Below, piece after piece: positions 51,989 through 61,834 of a DNA stretch of 64,000 nucleotides. This DNA is from Pseudomonas sp. MMS21 TM103 (GTDB lineage: Bacteria; Pseudomonadota; Gammaproteobacteria; Pseudomonadales; Pseudomonadaceae): contig NZ_JAJISP010000002.1 in the NCBI RefSeq assembly GCF_022132145.1, positions 620,001 to 684,000 of the forward strand, in the 5' to 3' direction. The notes beneath the pieces are model-generated. The model did no database searches. It saw nothing but the letters and a program-made list of their open reading frames with translations, and had not been told where the DNA came from. The position numbers and the translations under genes are program-made. The first letter of the stretch is position 1. Every line of letters begins with the position of its first letter.

Positions 51989-52757
51989 GCCTCTTGCTAC
52001 AACCCTGCTGCTGACCCTGCTCATGATCAGCGGCCTGACCCAGGCCCAGCATCAGGCCGACGAAGACGGCTTCAAGCGCCCCCTGGATCACCTGCAGTTT
52101 AATCCGGGCCTGAATCAGCGCGAATTCGAGCGCTCGACCCTCGATGCCCTGACTGTCTATGACCCCCTGGAGTCCTGGAACCGGCGCGTCTACCACTTCA
52201 ACTACCGCTTCGATCAATGGGTGTTTCTGCCCATAGTCGACGGTTATCGCTATATCACCCCGACTGTCGTGCAACATGGGGTGAGCAACTTCTTCAGCAA
52301 CCTCGGCGACGTGCCCAACCTGCTCAACAGCGTGCTGCAGCTCAAAGCCAAGCGCTCAATGGAAACCACCGCGCGCCTGTTGCTCAATACCACCATCGGC
52401 GTGGCCGGGCTGTGGGATCCGGCAAGCCGCATGGGTCTGCCAAAACAGCGCGAAGACTTCGGCCAGACATTGGGGTTCTATGGTGCACCGGCCGGGCCTT
52501 ACCTGATGCTGCCGCTGCTCGGCCCCTCCAACCTGCGCGACACTGGCGGACTGGTGGTGGATTTCAGCGCCAAGAGTCAGGTCAACTGGCTGAACGTGGC
52601 CGAGGCCACCAACAGCCATCCGGAAATCTTTTTGCTCGAGACGGTCGACCAGCGCTCCACTGTCAACTTTCGTTACGGCCAGCTCAATTCGCCGTTCGAG
52701 TACGAGAAAATCCGCTACTTCTACAATGAGTCGCGCAAGCTGTTGATTGTCGAGTAA
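51981..52757 (+). CDS. mlaA: MlaA (VacJ) family outer-membrane lipid-asymmetry protein
   Basis: Removes phospholipid from the outer leaflet of the outer membrane and passes it to the Mla pathway, 258 aa. Family features are YDPLESWNRRVYHFNYRFD, then NFFSNLGDVPNLLNSVLQ and REDFGQTLGFYGAPAGPYLMLPLLGPS. The start is GTG at 51981, within the 3' end of the hydrolase gene. It has a normal signal peptide but no lipobox Cys, unlike E. coli MlaA, which is a lipoprotein. The other mla genes are not in this window. Confidence 0.92.
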   Translation: MVKPLATTLLLTLLMISGLTQAQHQADEDGFKRPLDHLQFNPGLNQREFERSTLDALTVYDPLESWNRRVYHFNYRFDQWVFLPIVDGYRYITPTVVQHGVSNFFSNLGDVPNLLNSVLQLKAKRSMETTARLLLNTTIGVAGLWDPASRMGLPKQREDFGQTLGFYGAPAGPYLMLPLLGPSNLRDTGGLVVDFSAKSQVNWLNVAEATNSHPEIFLLETVDQRSTVNFRYGQLNSPFEYEKIRYFYNESRKLLIVE

Positions 52758-52830
52758 GCCGACCGCTTGACCATAGGGTCGCCCCAGGGTTTTAACCTGG
52801 CGCGACCCTTGTTCTTTCAGGAGTACCCCC

Positions 52831-53274
52831 ATGCGTGTCGCCCAACTGGCCAAAGCCGCTACCGTCAGCGCGGAGACTGTGCGCCATTACACCGACCTCG
52901 GCTTACTGCGTCCCAGCCGCGATCCGCATAACGGCTATCAGCACTACGTCAACGACGACCTGCAGCGCCTGCGCTTTATCGCCCGCGCTCGCCGCCTGGG
53001 CTTCAGTCTCAAGGACGTGCAGAGCATTCTCGCCCGCGCCGACAGTGGTACCGCGCCCTGCAGCGAAGTTCGCGACCTGCTTGGCGAACGCCTGCTTACC
53101 CTGCAGGCGCATATCGAGGAATGTCAGCGTCTGGCCCTGGTGATGCGCAATGCGCTTGACGAGTGGGCCGAGAAACCTGAATGCGCCCCGGATGGCCAGG
53201 CCATCTGCCGGCTGATCGAAGATTTCGAACTGCCCAGCGAAAATCGTCCAGCCACGCCCTGCCCGGCCCACTAG
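52831..53274 (+). CDS. MerR-family heavy-metal-responsive regulator
   Basis: A 147-aa MerR protein. The N-terminal winged helix-turn-helix is RVAQLAKAATVSAETVRHYTDLGLL, followed by a coiled-coil dimerisation helix. The effector part has Cys in TAPCSEV and a later ECAPDGQAIC pair, resembling metal-site cysteines of ZntR/CadR/PbrR-type sensors. AGGAG precedes the ATG. A transporter target is not adjacent; the next gene is a pirin. The metal specificity is not clear from sequence. Confidence 0.87.
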   Translation: MRVAQLAKAATVSAETVRHYTDLGLLRPSRDPHNGYQHYVNDDLQRLRFIARARRLGFSLKDVQSILARADSGTAPCSEVRDLLGERLLTLQAHIEECQRLALVMRNALDEWAEKPECAPDGQAICRLIEDFELPSENRPATPCPAH

Positions 53275-53370
53275 CCATCTAATAAACTGATGATTATCCC
53301 GCGTATTTCGCAACCATCGATCTGATTGACCGGCATATGATGGGCATATTCCAACTTGAGGAGGTGCCCG

Positions 53371-54225
53371 ATGAATCCACTGCGCAGCGTACTCGCCATC
53401 CAACCTGGCCAACCCGCGTCCGACGGTGCAGGGGTGCGCTTGAACCGGGTGATTGGCGGCGGCGGGATCGAGCGCTTCGACCCCTTCCTGATGCTCGATG
53501 AATTCGCCTCGGACAATCCTGACGACTACATCGCCGGCTTCCCGCCGCACCCCCACCGCGGTTTCGAGACCATCACCTACATGCTCGAAGGCCGCATGCG
53601 CCATGAAGACCACCTGGGCAATGTCGGTCTATTGCAAAGCGGCGGCGTGCAGTGGATGACCGCCGCCCGCGGCATCATCCACAGCGAAATGCCCGAGCAG
53701 GAACAAGGGCTCATGCGCGGCTTCCAGCTGTGGCTCAACCTGCCGGCCAAGGACAAGCTCGGCGATCCCGGCTACCGCGACATTCCGGCCAGCGAGATTC
53801 CGCACCTGACCACCTCCGCCGGGGTCGAGGTGGTGGTGATCGCCGGGCAGTTCGACGACGGCGACGTGCAGCAAAGCGGCGCGGTGCAGCGTCCGCATAC
53901 CGAGCCACATCTGTTCGATTTGCGCCTGCCAGCCGGCAGCCAGATCGCTCCGCGCCTACCGGAAGGCCATCGCGCCATGCTCTATGTCTACGCCGGTACG
54001 CTTGAATTACCAGGCGCCAGTGCGCAGGCAGTACCGGCCGGACGCCTGGTGCGCTTGTCCGACAGTGGGGAGCTGCTGCTAAGCAGCCGCGACGGCGCCC
54101 AGCTGCTGCTGATCGCCGGCAAGCCGCTGGGCGAGCCCATCGTGCAATACGGGCCATTCGTGATGAATACCCAGGAAGAAATCGAGCAGGCGCTACGCGA
54201 CTTCCGTGATGGCGTGCTGGCCTGA
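53371..54225 (+). CDS. Pirin family protein
   Basis: A bicupin iron-binding protein, 284 aa. The N-terminal cupin has the metal ligands in PPHPHRGFETITYMLEG, RHED and IIHSEMPE (His, His, His, Glu). Some bacterial pirins oxidise quercetin or modulate pyruvate dehydrogenase; the role here is open. The ATG at 53371 has GAGGAGG upstream (the frame opens at 53356). It follows the MerR gene by 96 bp on the same strand. Confidence 0.93.
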   Translation: MNPLRSVLAIQPGQPASDGAGVRLNRVIGGGGIERFDPFLMLDEFASDNPDDYIAGFPPHPHRGFETITYMLEGRMRHEDHLGNVGLLQSGGVQWMTAARGIIHSEMPEQEQGLMRGFQLWLNLPAKDKLGDPGYRDIPASEIPHLTTSAGVEVVVIAGQFDDGDVQQSGAVQRPHTEPHLFDLRLPAGSQIAPRLPEGHRAMLYVYAGTLELPGASAQAVPAGRLVRLSDSGELLLSSRDGAQLLLIAGKPLGEPIVQYGPFVMNTQEEIEQALRDFRDGVLA

Positions 54226-54415
54226 TACGCGGCGCATGGCCCTGGACCCGATGTTCATGCGCAAGGACTGCAACAGCGTAGGAGGGGATGACGCTTAACC
54301 CGCCACCAGCAACGGTGGCGTAGGCTCCCAAGGCCCTATGAACCCGGAAACTCTCCCGCCCCGACGGCAGCGGTGGGCTGAAGCGGATCGCCGCCCCGCC
54401 CACCCGACGACAGCG

Positions 54416-54736
54416 TTACTGCGCGTACCGGCGGTACAGGCCCGGTGGCACGCCGCTGCTGTCGGTCGGTTGCCACGGCCCTTGCGGATTGGTCGCCCAA
54501 CTCCAGCCACTGCTCCAGCGGTAGTAGGTGCGCTCGCGGTAATACAGATCGCGCGCGCCTTCTACTACATAGACCCCCAACCCCGCATCCCAGTGGCTTT
54601 GCGCCCCTGGCGGTGGCGCATAGCGCGGATGTGACTTGGTCACTGGCAATTGACCGATCGGCGCCGTGCTCTGCACCGCACAGCCGGCCAGACTCGACAA
54701 GCCGATGGCCAGGACAATCGCTCGCCATCGGCTCAT
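54416..54736 (-). CDS. Small lipoprotein coupled to the ccm operon
   Basis: A 106-aa predicted lipoprotein: signal with the lipobox SLAGC (Cys19), then a mature part rich in Tyr, Trp, Pro and Arg ([32 protein letters not shown]). I do not recognise a named family. The ATG at 54736 overlaps the ccmI stop by 4 bp, so it is the last gene of the ccm operon. The longer frame to 54820 lies inside ccmI and is not favoured. Confidence 0.8.
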   Translation of the reverse strand: MSRWRAIVLAIGLSSLAGCAVQSTAPIGQLPVTKSHPRYAPPPGAQSHWDAGLGVYVVEGARDLYYRERTYYRWSSGWSWATNPQGPWQPTDSSGVPPGLYRRYAQ

Positions 54737-55938
54737 TGCGCTTGGCCTTCGGCGGTATCGATGGTCAGTTGTTGCGGCTCGGTGGTGCTGCTGGCCAATG
54801 GTTGGCTGCGGCCAATCCATTCACCGGCGGTGGCATCGCCGCTGCGCGAAATCCGTGCGACCAACAGGACTTGCTCGAATCCGGAAATTTTCAGCTGCGG
54901 CATCATCGCGTCACTGTCCGACAGACTGACCTCGGCCGGCAGATCGGCCACGGTCAGGCGCTTGACCGCCAGCGGCATCGGCGGACCGGACGCGGCACGG
55001 GCAAAGACGAACACGCTGTCGTTCGGCTGTACCTTGTCTTTCAGTGCCGCAGCCAGGTCGACCTTGACGGTCAATTGCTGGGGCACGGCGGCAACTGGCG
55101 GTGCATCCGTCGGCGCAGCAAGGCGTTCACGGGCACGGGCAATTCCGCCCTGAATGGCTTGCCGTGAGGGGTCCTGTTCAGGCAATACGGCCACCAGACG
55201 TTCCCAGAAGCCAATGGCCTTCTCGAAACGCCCTTCCTCATAAGCGGCAATGCCGAGCAGGCCGAGACTGGTGACTTCCGCCGGGTCGGCCTTCAACGCT
55301 TCATCGGTCAGCGCCTGCAGCTGCTCGGTCCACTGTTTGTCGCTTGCGAAATACAAGGCCTGGGCCCACTGGCCGAGCAACTCCGGCTCGCGCCCGCTGT
55401 TCTCCACCGCGCGTTCGAACGCTGTGGCAGCGTCAGCTGCACGCCCCTGGGCCATGTAGGTACGACCGAGGAAATACCAGCCTTCGGCGGACTTCGGATC
55501 AGCCTTCACCGACGCCTCCAGGCGCGCGGTCATCGCTTCGATGGTCTGCGGCTGCTCGGCGAAGGTCCGCGCGCGTTCGACGTCGTCGATCGCGCCCCAA
55601 TAGAGGTACAAGCCGTAACCCAGCAGCGGCATCAGCAAGGCGGCGGTCAGCGGCACCTTGCTGCCGAGCACGCCGACCCTGGCCTTGCTCTCGGCACCCT
55701 CGGTGTCGGCCAACAGTTCGCGGGCCGCTTCGTCGCGACCGTTTTGCCATTGCTCATCGCTCAGCGCACCGGCCTGGCGCTGATTCTCCAGCTCCTGCAG
55801 GCGTTCCTGATAGAGGGTGACATTCAATGCGGTGCGGTCTTCTTCGGCCTGGGCCTTGCGGCCTCGCAGGACCGGTATCAGCAGAAAACCCAGGGCAGCC
55901 AGCAACAGCAGGCCGGCGGACAGCCAGAATTCGATCAT
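54733..55938 (-). CDS. ccmI: Cytochrome c maturation chaperone CcmI (CycH)
   Basis: Binds the C-terminal helix of apocytochrome c and presents it to CcmF/CcmH, 401 aa. An N-terminal membrane segment ([20 protein letters not shown]), a coiled cytoplasmic loop with [20 protein letters not shown], a second membrane helix (about 94-112) and a TPR domain (about 135-265) are visible, with a C-terminal beta domain after about 285. It overlaps ccmH and the lipoprotein gene by 4 bp each. Confidence 0.95.
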   Translation of the reverse strand: MIEFWLSAGLLLLAALGFLLIPVLRGRKAQAEEDRTALNVTLYQERLQELENQRQAGALSDEQWQNGRDEAARELLADTEGAESKARVGVLGSKVPLTAALLMPLLGYGLYLYWGAIDDVERARTFAEQPQTIEAMTARLEASVKADPKSAEGWYFLGRTYMAQGRAADAATAFERAVENSGREPELLGQWAQALYFASDKQWTEQLQALTDEALKADPAEVTSLGLLGIAAYEEGRFEKAIGFWERLVAVLPEQDPSRQAIQGGIARARERLAAPTDAPPVAAVPQQLTVKVDLAAALKDKVQPNDSVFVFARAASGPPMPLAVKRLTVADLPAEVSLSDSDAMMPQLKISGFEQVLLVARISRSGDATAGEWIGRSQPLASSTTEPQQLTIDTAEGQAQ

Positions 55939-56420
55939 CGGTCTTTCTTATCCTGAGGCGTGTGATTTAACAGGGCAGCCAGGCGTTGCTGTTCATCGGC
56001 GGAAAGACCGCTCGAGCCCACGGACTTTCTGCCCCGGCGACGCAGTACCACCACGCCGAGCAGCACGAAGCCACTGAGCAACAGACCGGCCGGGCCATAC
56101 CAGAGCAACAGGGTGCGCGCCGTGACCGGCGGCTTGTAGAGGACGAAATCGCCATAACGCGAGACCAGGAAATCGATGATCTGCTCGTTGCTCTGGCCCT
56201 CCCCCATCATCCGATAGACCTCGGCACGCAGATCCATGGCAATCGGCGCATCGGAATCCGCGATGTTCTGGTTCTGGCACTTGGGGCAGCGCAGTTCCTC
56301 AATCAGGCTGCGATAACGCTGACGCTGCGCCTCGTCGGCGAACTCGTAGGTATCGATGGCCGCCTGGGCGGTGCCGAGCAGGACCAGGCCGAGCACGGCG
56401 GCGCTGAGCAAACGCTTCAT
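55935..56420 (-). CDS. ccmH: Cytochrome c maturation protein CcmH
   Basis: Periplasm-facing thiol reductase that keeps the apocytochrome CXXCH cysteines reduced, 161 aa. A signal peptide (cleavage near GTAQA) is followed by the redox motif LRCPKCQN (Cys45 and Cys48), then a membrane helix at about 105-122 and a basic cytoplasmic tail. This is the short form, with CcmI as a separate gene. It overlaps ccmG and ccmI by 4 bp. Confidence 0.96.
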   Translation of the reverse strand: MKRLLSAAVLGLVLLGTAQAAIDTYEFADEAQRQRYRSLIEELRCPKCQNQNIADSDAPIAMDLRAEVYRMMGEGQSNEQIIDFLVSRYGDFVLYKPPVTARTLLLWYGPAGLLLSGFVLLGVVVLRRRGRKSVGSSGLSADEQQRLAALLNHTPQDKKDR

Positions 56421-56953
56421 GGTGTGACCTCGTCGACCAGCGTTTGATACAGCGGCGCCAGTTTTTCGCGCCAGACCCGCTCGTCGATCACACCAACGAA
56501 CTTGTGGCGAATGATGCCGTCCTTGTCGATCAGGAAGGTCTCGGGCGCGCCGTACACACCCAGATCCAGACCCAGCGAACCGCGTGCATCATTGATATTG
56601 AGCTCGTAGGGGTCGTGGAAGTCGGCCAACCACTTCTGTGCCGCGGCGTTGTCATCCTTGTAATTGACCCCATGGATGGTCACGCCCAGCTGCGCCAGCT
56701 TGTTCAATACCGGATGCTCGACCCGGCAAGAGACACACCAGGTGGCCCAGACATTGACCAGTGCCGGCTGGCCCTTGAGGTCTTCCTGGCTGATGCTTTT
56801 ATCGCCCTCTACCGCGGGCAGGGAAAACGCCGGGAATGGCTTGCCGATCAACGCCGAAGGCAACTCGGAGGGATCGAGGAACAGACCGCGGTAGAGAAAC
56901 AGCGCCACGCCGAGAAAGATCGCCAGCGGCAACAACAGAATCAGCCGCTTCAT
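56417..56953 (-). CDS. ccmG: Thiol:disulfide interchange protein CcmG (DsbE)
   Basis: Membrane-anchored thioredoxin-like reductase that works with CcmH, 178 aa. An N-terminal membrane anchor (about 4-22) is followed by a thioredoxin fold with the active site WCVSC (Cys73 and Cys76) and the conserved GAPETFLIDKDG cis-Pro region. 4-bp overlaps couple it to ccmF and ccmH. Confidence 0.97.
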   Translation of the reverse strand: MKRLILLLPLAIFLGVALFLYRGLFLDPSELPSALIGKPFPAFSLPAVEGDKSISQEDLKGQPALVNVWATWCVSCRVEHPVLNKLAQLGVTIHGVNYKDDNAAAQKWLADFHDPYELNINDARGSLGLDLGVYGAPETFLIDKDGIIRHKFVGVIDERVWREKLAPLYQTLVDEVTP

Positions 56954-58923
56954 GCTTGCGCTCCCGCCATGCCCAGGGCCTCCCGCACGCGGGTGGTCAC
57001 CTTCATCCGGTAGCGCTTGTCGGATGCCGAGAGGAAGCCACCAAAGCCCATCAGCAAGGCGCCGAACCAGATCCAGCGCACGAACGGCTTGATGTGTACG
57101 CGCACGGCCCAGGCACCCTCTTCCAGCGGTTCACCCAGGGCAACGAACAGGTCGCGGGTGATGCCGGCGTCGATCCCGGCCTCGGTCATTACCGATTGCT
57201 GCACGGTATACAGGCGCTTCTCCGGGTGCAGCACGGCGATCTGCTGGCCGTCTTCAAGGATGCGCACGGTGCCTTTGTCCGAGGTGAAATTCGGCCCTTC
57301 GAAGTGTTCGGCGCCCTCGAAGATGAATTGGTAACCACCCATTTCCACCGAGTCGCCTGGTGCCATGCGCATGTCACGCTCGAAGCTACCCATGCTGGTG
57401 AGGATAACCCCAAGCGCGCACACGGCCAGGCCGAGGTGCGCCGTCTGCATGCCCCAGTAGCTGCGGGTCAGGCTTGGCAGGCCCCTGAGCAGGCCCTTGT
57501 GGCGGGTCTTGGCATGAATGTCGCGCACTCCAGCCAATACCACCCAAGCGGACAACAGGCAGACACCCAATACCGCCCAACTGAAATCGCCAAGCATGAA
57601 GGTCGCCAGTACCGCCAATACCACGCTGCCGATCAATACCGGGGCCAGCATGCCAAGCAACCAACGCAGCGGCGTGTCCTTCCAGCGCACCAGCACACCG
57701 ATCGCAATCATCGCCATCAGCAGGCCCATCAGCGGCACGAACAGCGCGTTGAAGTACGGCGGACCCACCGACAGCTTGGCCCCGGTCATGGCATCCAGCA
57801 CCAGCGGATAGAGGGTGCCGAGCAGAATCATGGCGGCCGCCACCACCAGGATCAGGTTATTCACGAACAACAGGGTCTCGCGCGACCAGAGGGCGAAACC
57901 GACCTGACTCTTGACCACCGGCGCCCGGATGGCGAACAGGGCCAGCGACCCGCCGACCACGATTAACAGGAAGGCCAGGATGAACACGCCGCGCGCAGGG
58001 TCGGTGGCAAACGCATGCACCGAGGTCAGTACCCCGGAACGGACCAGAAAGGTGCCGAGCAGACTCAGGGAGAAGGCGGCAATCGCCAGCAGCACCGTCC
58101 AGCTCTTGAACACCCCGCGTTTCTCGGTCACTGCCAGAGAGTGGATCAGTGCGGTACCGACCAGCCAGGGCATGAAGGAGGCGTTCTCCACCGGGTCCCA
58201 GAACCACCAGCCGCCCCAGCCGAGTTCGTAATAGGCCCACCAGGAGCCGAGGGCGATGCCGATGCCGAGGAAGGCCCAGGCAACTATGGTCCAGGGCCGC
58301 GACCAGCGCGCCCAGGCCGCATCCAGCTTGCCGCCGAGCAAGGCGGCGATGGCGAAAGCGAAGGCCACCGAGAAACCGACGTAGCCCATGTAGAGCATCG
58401 GCGGATGGATGATCAGGCCGAAATCCTGCAGCAGCGGGTTGAGGTCGCGGCCGTCCATCGGAGTGTTCGGCAGCAAGCGCTCGAAAGGGTTGGAGGTGAC
58501 GATCAGGAATAGCAGGAAGCCAATACTGATCATGCCCATCACCCCGAGCACGCGGGCGAGCATCTCCTCGGGCAACTGACGGGAGAAGATCGACACGGCA
58601 AAGGTCCAGCCGGCCAGGATCAATGCCCAGAGCAGCAGCGAGCCCTCGTGGGCGCCCCACACCGCACTGAACTTGTAGTACCAAGGCAGCGCGCTGTTGG
58701 AGTTATGGGCCACATAGGCAACGGAAAAGTCGTCGACCATGAAGGCATAGGTCAGGCACAGGAAGGCGAAGACCAGGAAGGCGAACTGGCCCCAGGCTGC
58801 GGGCTGCGCCAGGCTCATCCACTGCCGATCGCCGCGCCAGGCACCGATCATCGGCAGGCTGGCCTGTACCAGGCTCAGGCACAGGGCCAGGATCATCGCC
58901 AGATGGCCGAGTTCAGGAATCAT
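56950..58923 (-). CDS. ccmF: Haem lyase CcmF
   Basis: Large multispan membrane protein that, with CcmH/I, attaches haem to apocytochrome c, 657 aa. The WWD motif [19 protein letters not shown] and flanking conserved His residues are present, along with about 14 hydrophobic segments and a large periplasmic domain near the C-terminus. It overlaps ccmE and ccmG by 4 bp. Confidence 0.97.
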   Translation of the reverse strand: MIPELGHLAMILALCLSLVQASLPMIGAWRGDRQWMSLAQPAAWGQFAFLVFAFLCLTYAFMVDDFSVAYVAHNSNSALPWYYKFSAVWGAHEGSLLLWALILAGWTFAVSIFSRQLPEEMLARVLGVMGMISIGFLLFLIVTSNPFERLLPNTPMDGRDLNPLLQDFGLIIHPPMLYMGYVGFSVAFAFAIAALLGGKLDAAWARWSRPWTIVAWAFLGIGIALGSWWAYYELGWGGWWFWDPVENASFMPWLVGTALIHSLAVTEKRGVFKSWTVLLAIAAFSLSLLGTFLVRSGVLTSVHAFATDPARGVFILAFLLIVVGGSLALFAIRAPVVKSQVGFALWSRETLLFVNNLILVVAAAMILLGTLYPLVLDAMTGAKLSVGPPYFNALFVPLMGLLMAMIAIGVLVRWKDTPLRWLLGMLAPVLIGSVVLAVLATFMLGDFSWAVLGVCLLSAWVVLAGVRDIHAKTRHKGLLRGLPSLTRSYWGMQTAHLGLAVCALGVILTSMGSFERDMRMAPGDSVEMGGYQFIFEGAEHFEGPNFTSDKGTVRILEDGQQIAVLHPEKRLYTVQQSVMTEAGIDAGITRDLFVALGEPLEEGAWAVRVHIKPFVRWIWFGALLMGFGGFLSASDKRYRMKVTTRVREALGMAGAQA

Positions 58924-59387
58924 TGCGCACCCCCTTGTGTGGCCGCGTCATGCTTTTGCTTCATTGCGCTTTGCTCCAAGGCCTGCATGACTTCCGGCGG
59001 CATGTAGTTTTCATCATGCTTGGCCAGCACCTGGTCAGCGATCAACACGCCATCGGCATTGACCTTGCCCATGGCCACGATGCCCTGGCCTTCGCGGAAC
59101 AGGTCAGGAAGGATGCCGCTGTAGCGAATGGTCACGCTTTCCGCTCCGTCGGTCACCACGAAGTCGGTTTCCAGGGAATCGCTGGAGCGCTTGACCGACC
59201 CCTCTTCCACCAGCCCGCCAGCGCGGATGCGCGTGTCTTGTGGCGCCTCGCCGTTGGCGATCTGGGTCGGCGTATAGAACAGGTTGATATTCTGCTGCAG
59301 CGCACTCAGGGCCAAGGCCACGGCGATACCCACGCCGGCGAGGATCGCCAGGATGATGAACAGGCGCTTCTTGCGAACAGGCTTCAT
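58920..59387 (-). CDS. ccmE: Haem chaperone CcmE
   Basis: Periplasmic haem carrier that binds haem covalently before passing it to CcmF, 155 aa. An N-terminal membrane anchor (about 9-29) is followed by an OB-fold with the haem-binding His124 and Tyr128 in [15 protein letters not shown] at 59387 chosen; upstream frame sequence to 59681 lies over ccmD and ccmC. It overlaps ccmD by 4 bp. Confidence 0.96.
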   Translation of the reverse strand: MKPVRKKRLFIILAILAGVGIAVALALSALQQNINLFYTPTQIANGEAPQDTRIRAGGLVEEGSVKRSSDSLETDFVVTDGAESVTIRYSGILPDLFREGQGIVAMGKVNADGVLIADQVLAKHDENYMPPEVMQALEQSAMKQKHDAATQGGAQ

Positions 59388-59560
59388 TGCAATTTCTCCC
59401 GGCGCAAGCGACGCGCCTCGTCTTGCAGGTAACGGCGGCGTGCCAAAAGCGGCAGTACGATATTCAGCGCCAGCACGGCCACGCTGATGCCAAAGGACGA
59501 CCAGACGTAGGCGCCATGAGTGCCCATGGCGAGAAACTCGGCAAACGAGTTGAAGCTCAT
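59384..59560 (-). CDS. ccmD: Haem exporter small subunit CcmD
   Basis: A 58-aa bitopic protein that helps release holo-CcmE from CcmABC. It begins [20 protein letters not shown], has one membrane helix (about 20-38) and a basic cytoplasmic tail ([15 protein letters not shown]). It lies in a 4-bp overlap with both ccmC and ccmE. Confidence 0.93.
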   Translation of the reverse strand: MSFNSFAEFLAMGTHGAYVWSSFGISVAVLALNIVLPLLARRRYLQDEARRLRREKLQ

Positions 59561-60324
59561 AGTTTTTTCTCCACCTGAGCTTTGACCTCGGCCATGGCCC
59601 AGCTGCTGCGCGCCTCACGCTTGAGCACCTCGAGGCGCATGCGCAGCAACAATACGACACCGAAGAAACAGTAGAAGCCAAGCACCATGATCAGCAGTGG
59701 CAGCCACATTTCCAGCGGCATGGCCGGTTTTTCGATCACGCTGAAAGTGGCGGGTTGGTGCAGGGTATTCCACCATTCCACCGAGTATTTGATGATCGGG
59801 ATGTTGATCACCCCGACGATGGCCAAGACCGCACAAGCCTTGGCCGCACTGTCGCGGTTGGTGATGGCCTGGCCGAGAGCGATCACACCAAAATACAGGA
59901 ACAAGAGGATCAGCATCGAGGTCAGGCGTGCATCCCAGACCCAGTAGGTGCCCCAGGTCGGCTTGCCCCAGATGGCGCCAGTCACCAATGCGATCACGGT
60001 CATCCAGGCCCCAATGGGTGCCGCCTGTTGTACCGCGACATCGGCGATCTTCATTTTCCACACCAGGCCGACCACACCGGCCACCGCCAGCATGACGTAG
60101 ACCGACTGGGCCAGAAACGCTGCCGGCACATGGATATAGATGATGCGGAAGCTGTTGCCCTGCTGGTAGTCCGGTGGCGCAAACGCCAGCCCCCAGACAA
60201 TCCCAACCGCCAGCAACACTATGGCAGCCGCGCTCAGCCAGGGCAGCAAGCGTCCGCTGATTTCATAAAACCACTTGGGCGAGCCCAGCTTGTGAAACCA
60301 CGTCCAGTTCATCAGATTACTCAT
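59557..60324 (-). CDS. ccmC: Haem exporter subunit CcmC
   Basis: Multispan membrane protein that loads haem onto CcmE, 255 aa with six hydrophobic segments. The WWD-type motif [13 protein letters not shown] is intact. Two ATG codons lie in tandem at 60327 and 60324; I prefer 60324 because it is 5 bases after GGAG. It follows ccmB by a 54-bp gap, the only junction in the operon without an overlap. Confidence 0.95.
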   Translation of the reverse strand: MSNLMNWTWFHKLGSPKWFYEISGRLLPWLSAAAIVLLAVGIVWGLAFAPPDYQQGNSFRIIYIHVPAAFLAQSVYVMLAVAGVVGLVWKMKIADVAVQQAAPIGAWMTVIALVTGAIWGKPTWGTYWVWDARLTSMLILLFLYFGVIALGQAITNRDSAAKACAVLAIVGVINIPIIKYSVEWWNTLHQPATFSVIEKPAMPLEMWLPLLIMVLGFYCFFGVVLLLRMRLEVLKREARSSWAMAEVKAQVEKKL

Positions 60325-60378
60325 CATTCTCCGAGGTAATGGCCGCGCATTGGCCGTCCTCGGTAGCACGGTTGTAGA

Positions 60379-61050
60379 TCACTCGCCGACACTAATCGTC
60401 AGACCGGCGGCAATCGCAAAAGGTGTCAAGGTCACCGCCAAGGCGGTGAGGCTGGCCAGCCACAACAGGTGACCAACCGCCGGCAATCCTTGCAGGCTGG
60501 CTTGCAACGCCCCGCTGCCAAGAATCAGCACCGGGATATACAGCGGCAGAATCAGCAGCGCCAGCAGCAGGCCGCCACGCTTGAGGCCCACCGTCAGCGC
60601 CGCACCGACTGCGCCGAGCAGGCTGAGCACCGGCGTGCCGAGCAGCAGCGAGAGCAACAGCACCGGCAGGCAACGCCCGGGCAAACCGAGCATCAGGGCC
60701 AACAAGGGCGCCAGCAGCACCAAGGCCAGGCCAGAAAACAGCCAGTTTGCCAGTACCTTGGCCAATACCAGAAGAGGCAAGGGGTGCGGCGAAAGGACCC
60801 ACTGTTCCAGCGAGCCATCCTCGAAATCGCTACGAAACATGCCATCCAGCGAGAGCAAGACAGCCAATAATGCCGCCACCCACACAAGACCTGGCGACAG
60901 GGTTTGCAACAACTGGGTCTCCGGCCCCACGGCCAACGGAAACAGCGCGATCACGATGGCGAAGAACACCAGCGGATTGGCCAGCTCGGCAGGCCGGCGA
61001 AACAACAATCGCGCTTCGCGCGCGACCAATAAACTGAACACATTGCTCAT
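60379..61050 (-). CDS. ccmB: Haem exporter ABC permease CcmB
   Basis: Six-helix permease of the CcmABC complex, 223 aa, beginning [23 protein letters not shown]. Hydrophobic segments are visible at about 25-45, 51-70, 95-118, 128-150, 158-180 and 195-218. It overlaps ccmA by 4 bp. Confidence 0.95.
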   Translation of the reverse strand: MSNVFSLLVAREARLLFRRPAELANPLVFFAIVIALFPLAVGPETQLLQTLSPGLVWVAALLAVLLSLDGMFRSDFEDGSLEQWVLSPHPLPLLVLAKVLANWLFSGLALVLLAPLLALMLGLPGRCLPVLLLSLLLGTPVLSLLGAVGAALTVGLKRGGLLLALLILPLYIPVLILGSGALQASLQGLPAVGHLLWLASLTALAVTLTPFAIAAGLTISVGE

Positions 61051-61682
61051 AGAATACGCTGCCCCAGATCAAGCTCGCGGTAACCGGCGGGCTTGACCGT
61101 CAGCGTATGGTGGGTAGTCAGCAGCACCAGACCACCCATTTCGCAGTGCCACGCCAGGTGGTTTTCCAGTTGCGCCACCGCGAGCTTGTCGAGGGCGGTG
61201 AAAGGTTCATCGAGGATCCACAATGGTGGCCCGTCCAGATACAAGCGGGCCAGCGCGACACGACGCTGCTGGCCGGCAGACAGGGTATGACAGGGCACAT
61301 CCTCGAAACCGCGCAGGCCAACGGCCTCCAGCGCCTGCCAGATCGCCGTGCGTTCGGCCGGACGATGCAGCGCACACAACCAGGCCAGGTTTTCTTCGGC
61401 CGTGAGCAGACCCTTGATCCCGGCGGCATGGCCAATCCACAACAGATTACGTGCCAGCTCGCTGCGCTGCGAGCCCAGCGGCTGCCCATTCAGGCGGACT
61501 TCGCCGGCCGTCGGCTGCATCAGCCCGGCGAGCAAGCGCAGCAGACTGGTCTTGCCACTGCCGTTGGGACCGCAAACCTGCAACATCTCACCGGCCGCCA
61601 AACGCAACTCGAGCCGTTCGAACAGCATGCGCCAATCCCGCTCACAGGAGAGCGCCACGGCTTCAAGAAGAGGGCTGGTCAC
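61047..61682 (-). CDS. ccmA: Haem exporter ATP-binding protein CcmA
   Basis: ABC ATPase that drives release of holo-CcmE, 211 aa. Walker A is GPNGSGKTS at about 38-46, the signature [13 protein letters not shown] and Walker [13 protein letters not shown] choose GTG at 61682 ([11 protein letters not shown]) with AGGTG about 9-10 bases upstream; the ATG at 61742 would add about 20 residues not expected in the family. First gene of the ccm operon. Confidence 0.95.
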   Translation of the reverse strand: MTSPLLEAVALSCERDWRMLFERLELRLAAGEMLQVCGPNGSGKTSLLRLLAGLMQPTAGEVRLNGQPLGSQRSELARNLLWIGHAAGIKGLLTAEENLAWLCALHRPAERTAIWQALEAVGLRGFEDVPCHTLSAGQQRRVALARLYLDGPPLWILDEPFTALDKLAVAQLENHLAWHCEMGGLVLLTTHHTLTVKPAGYRELDLGQRIL

Positions 61683-61834
61683 GGCATATGCACCTAAAAA
61701 GCGGTTCAAGTCGGCAGTGTCCCGGCCGCTATACTGACGCAAGTTAAATGCGCAGCCGACCCAGACGGGGCGCGATTATACATGCCATGCCCTGCCCCCC
61801 GCAGTGGGCATTTTCGACAGGGTGTAACCCGCCA

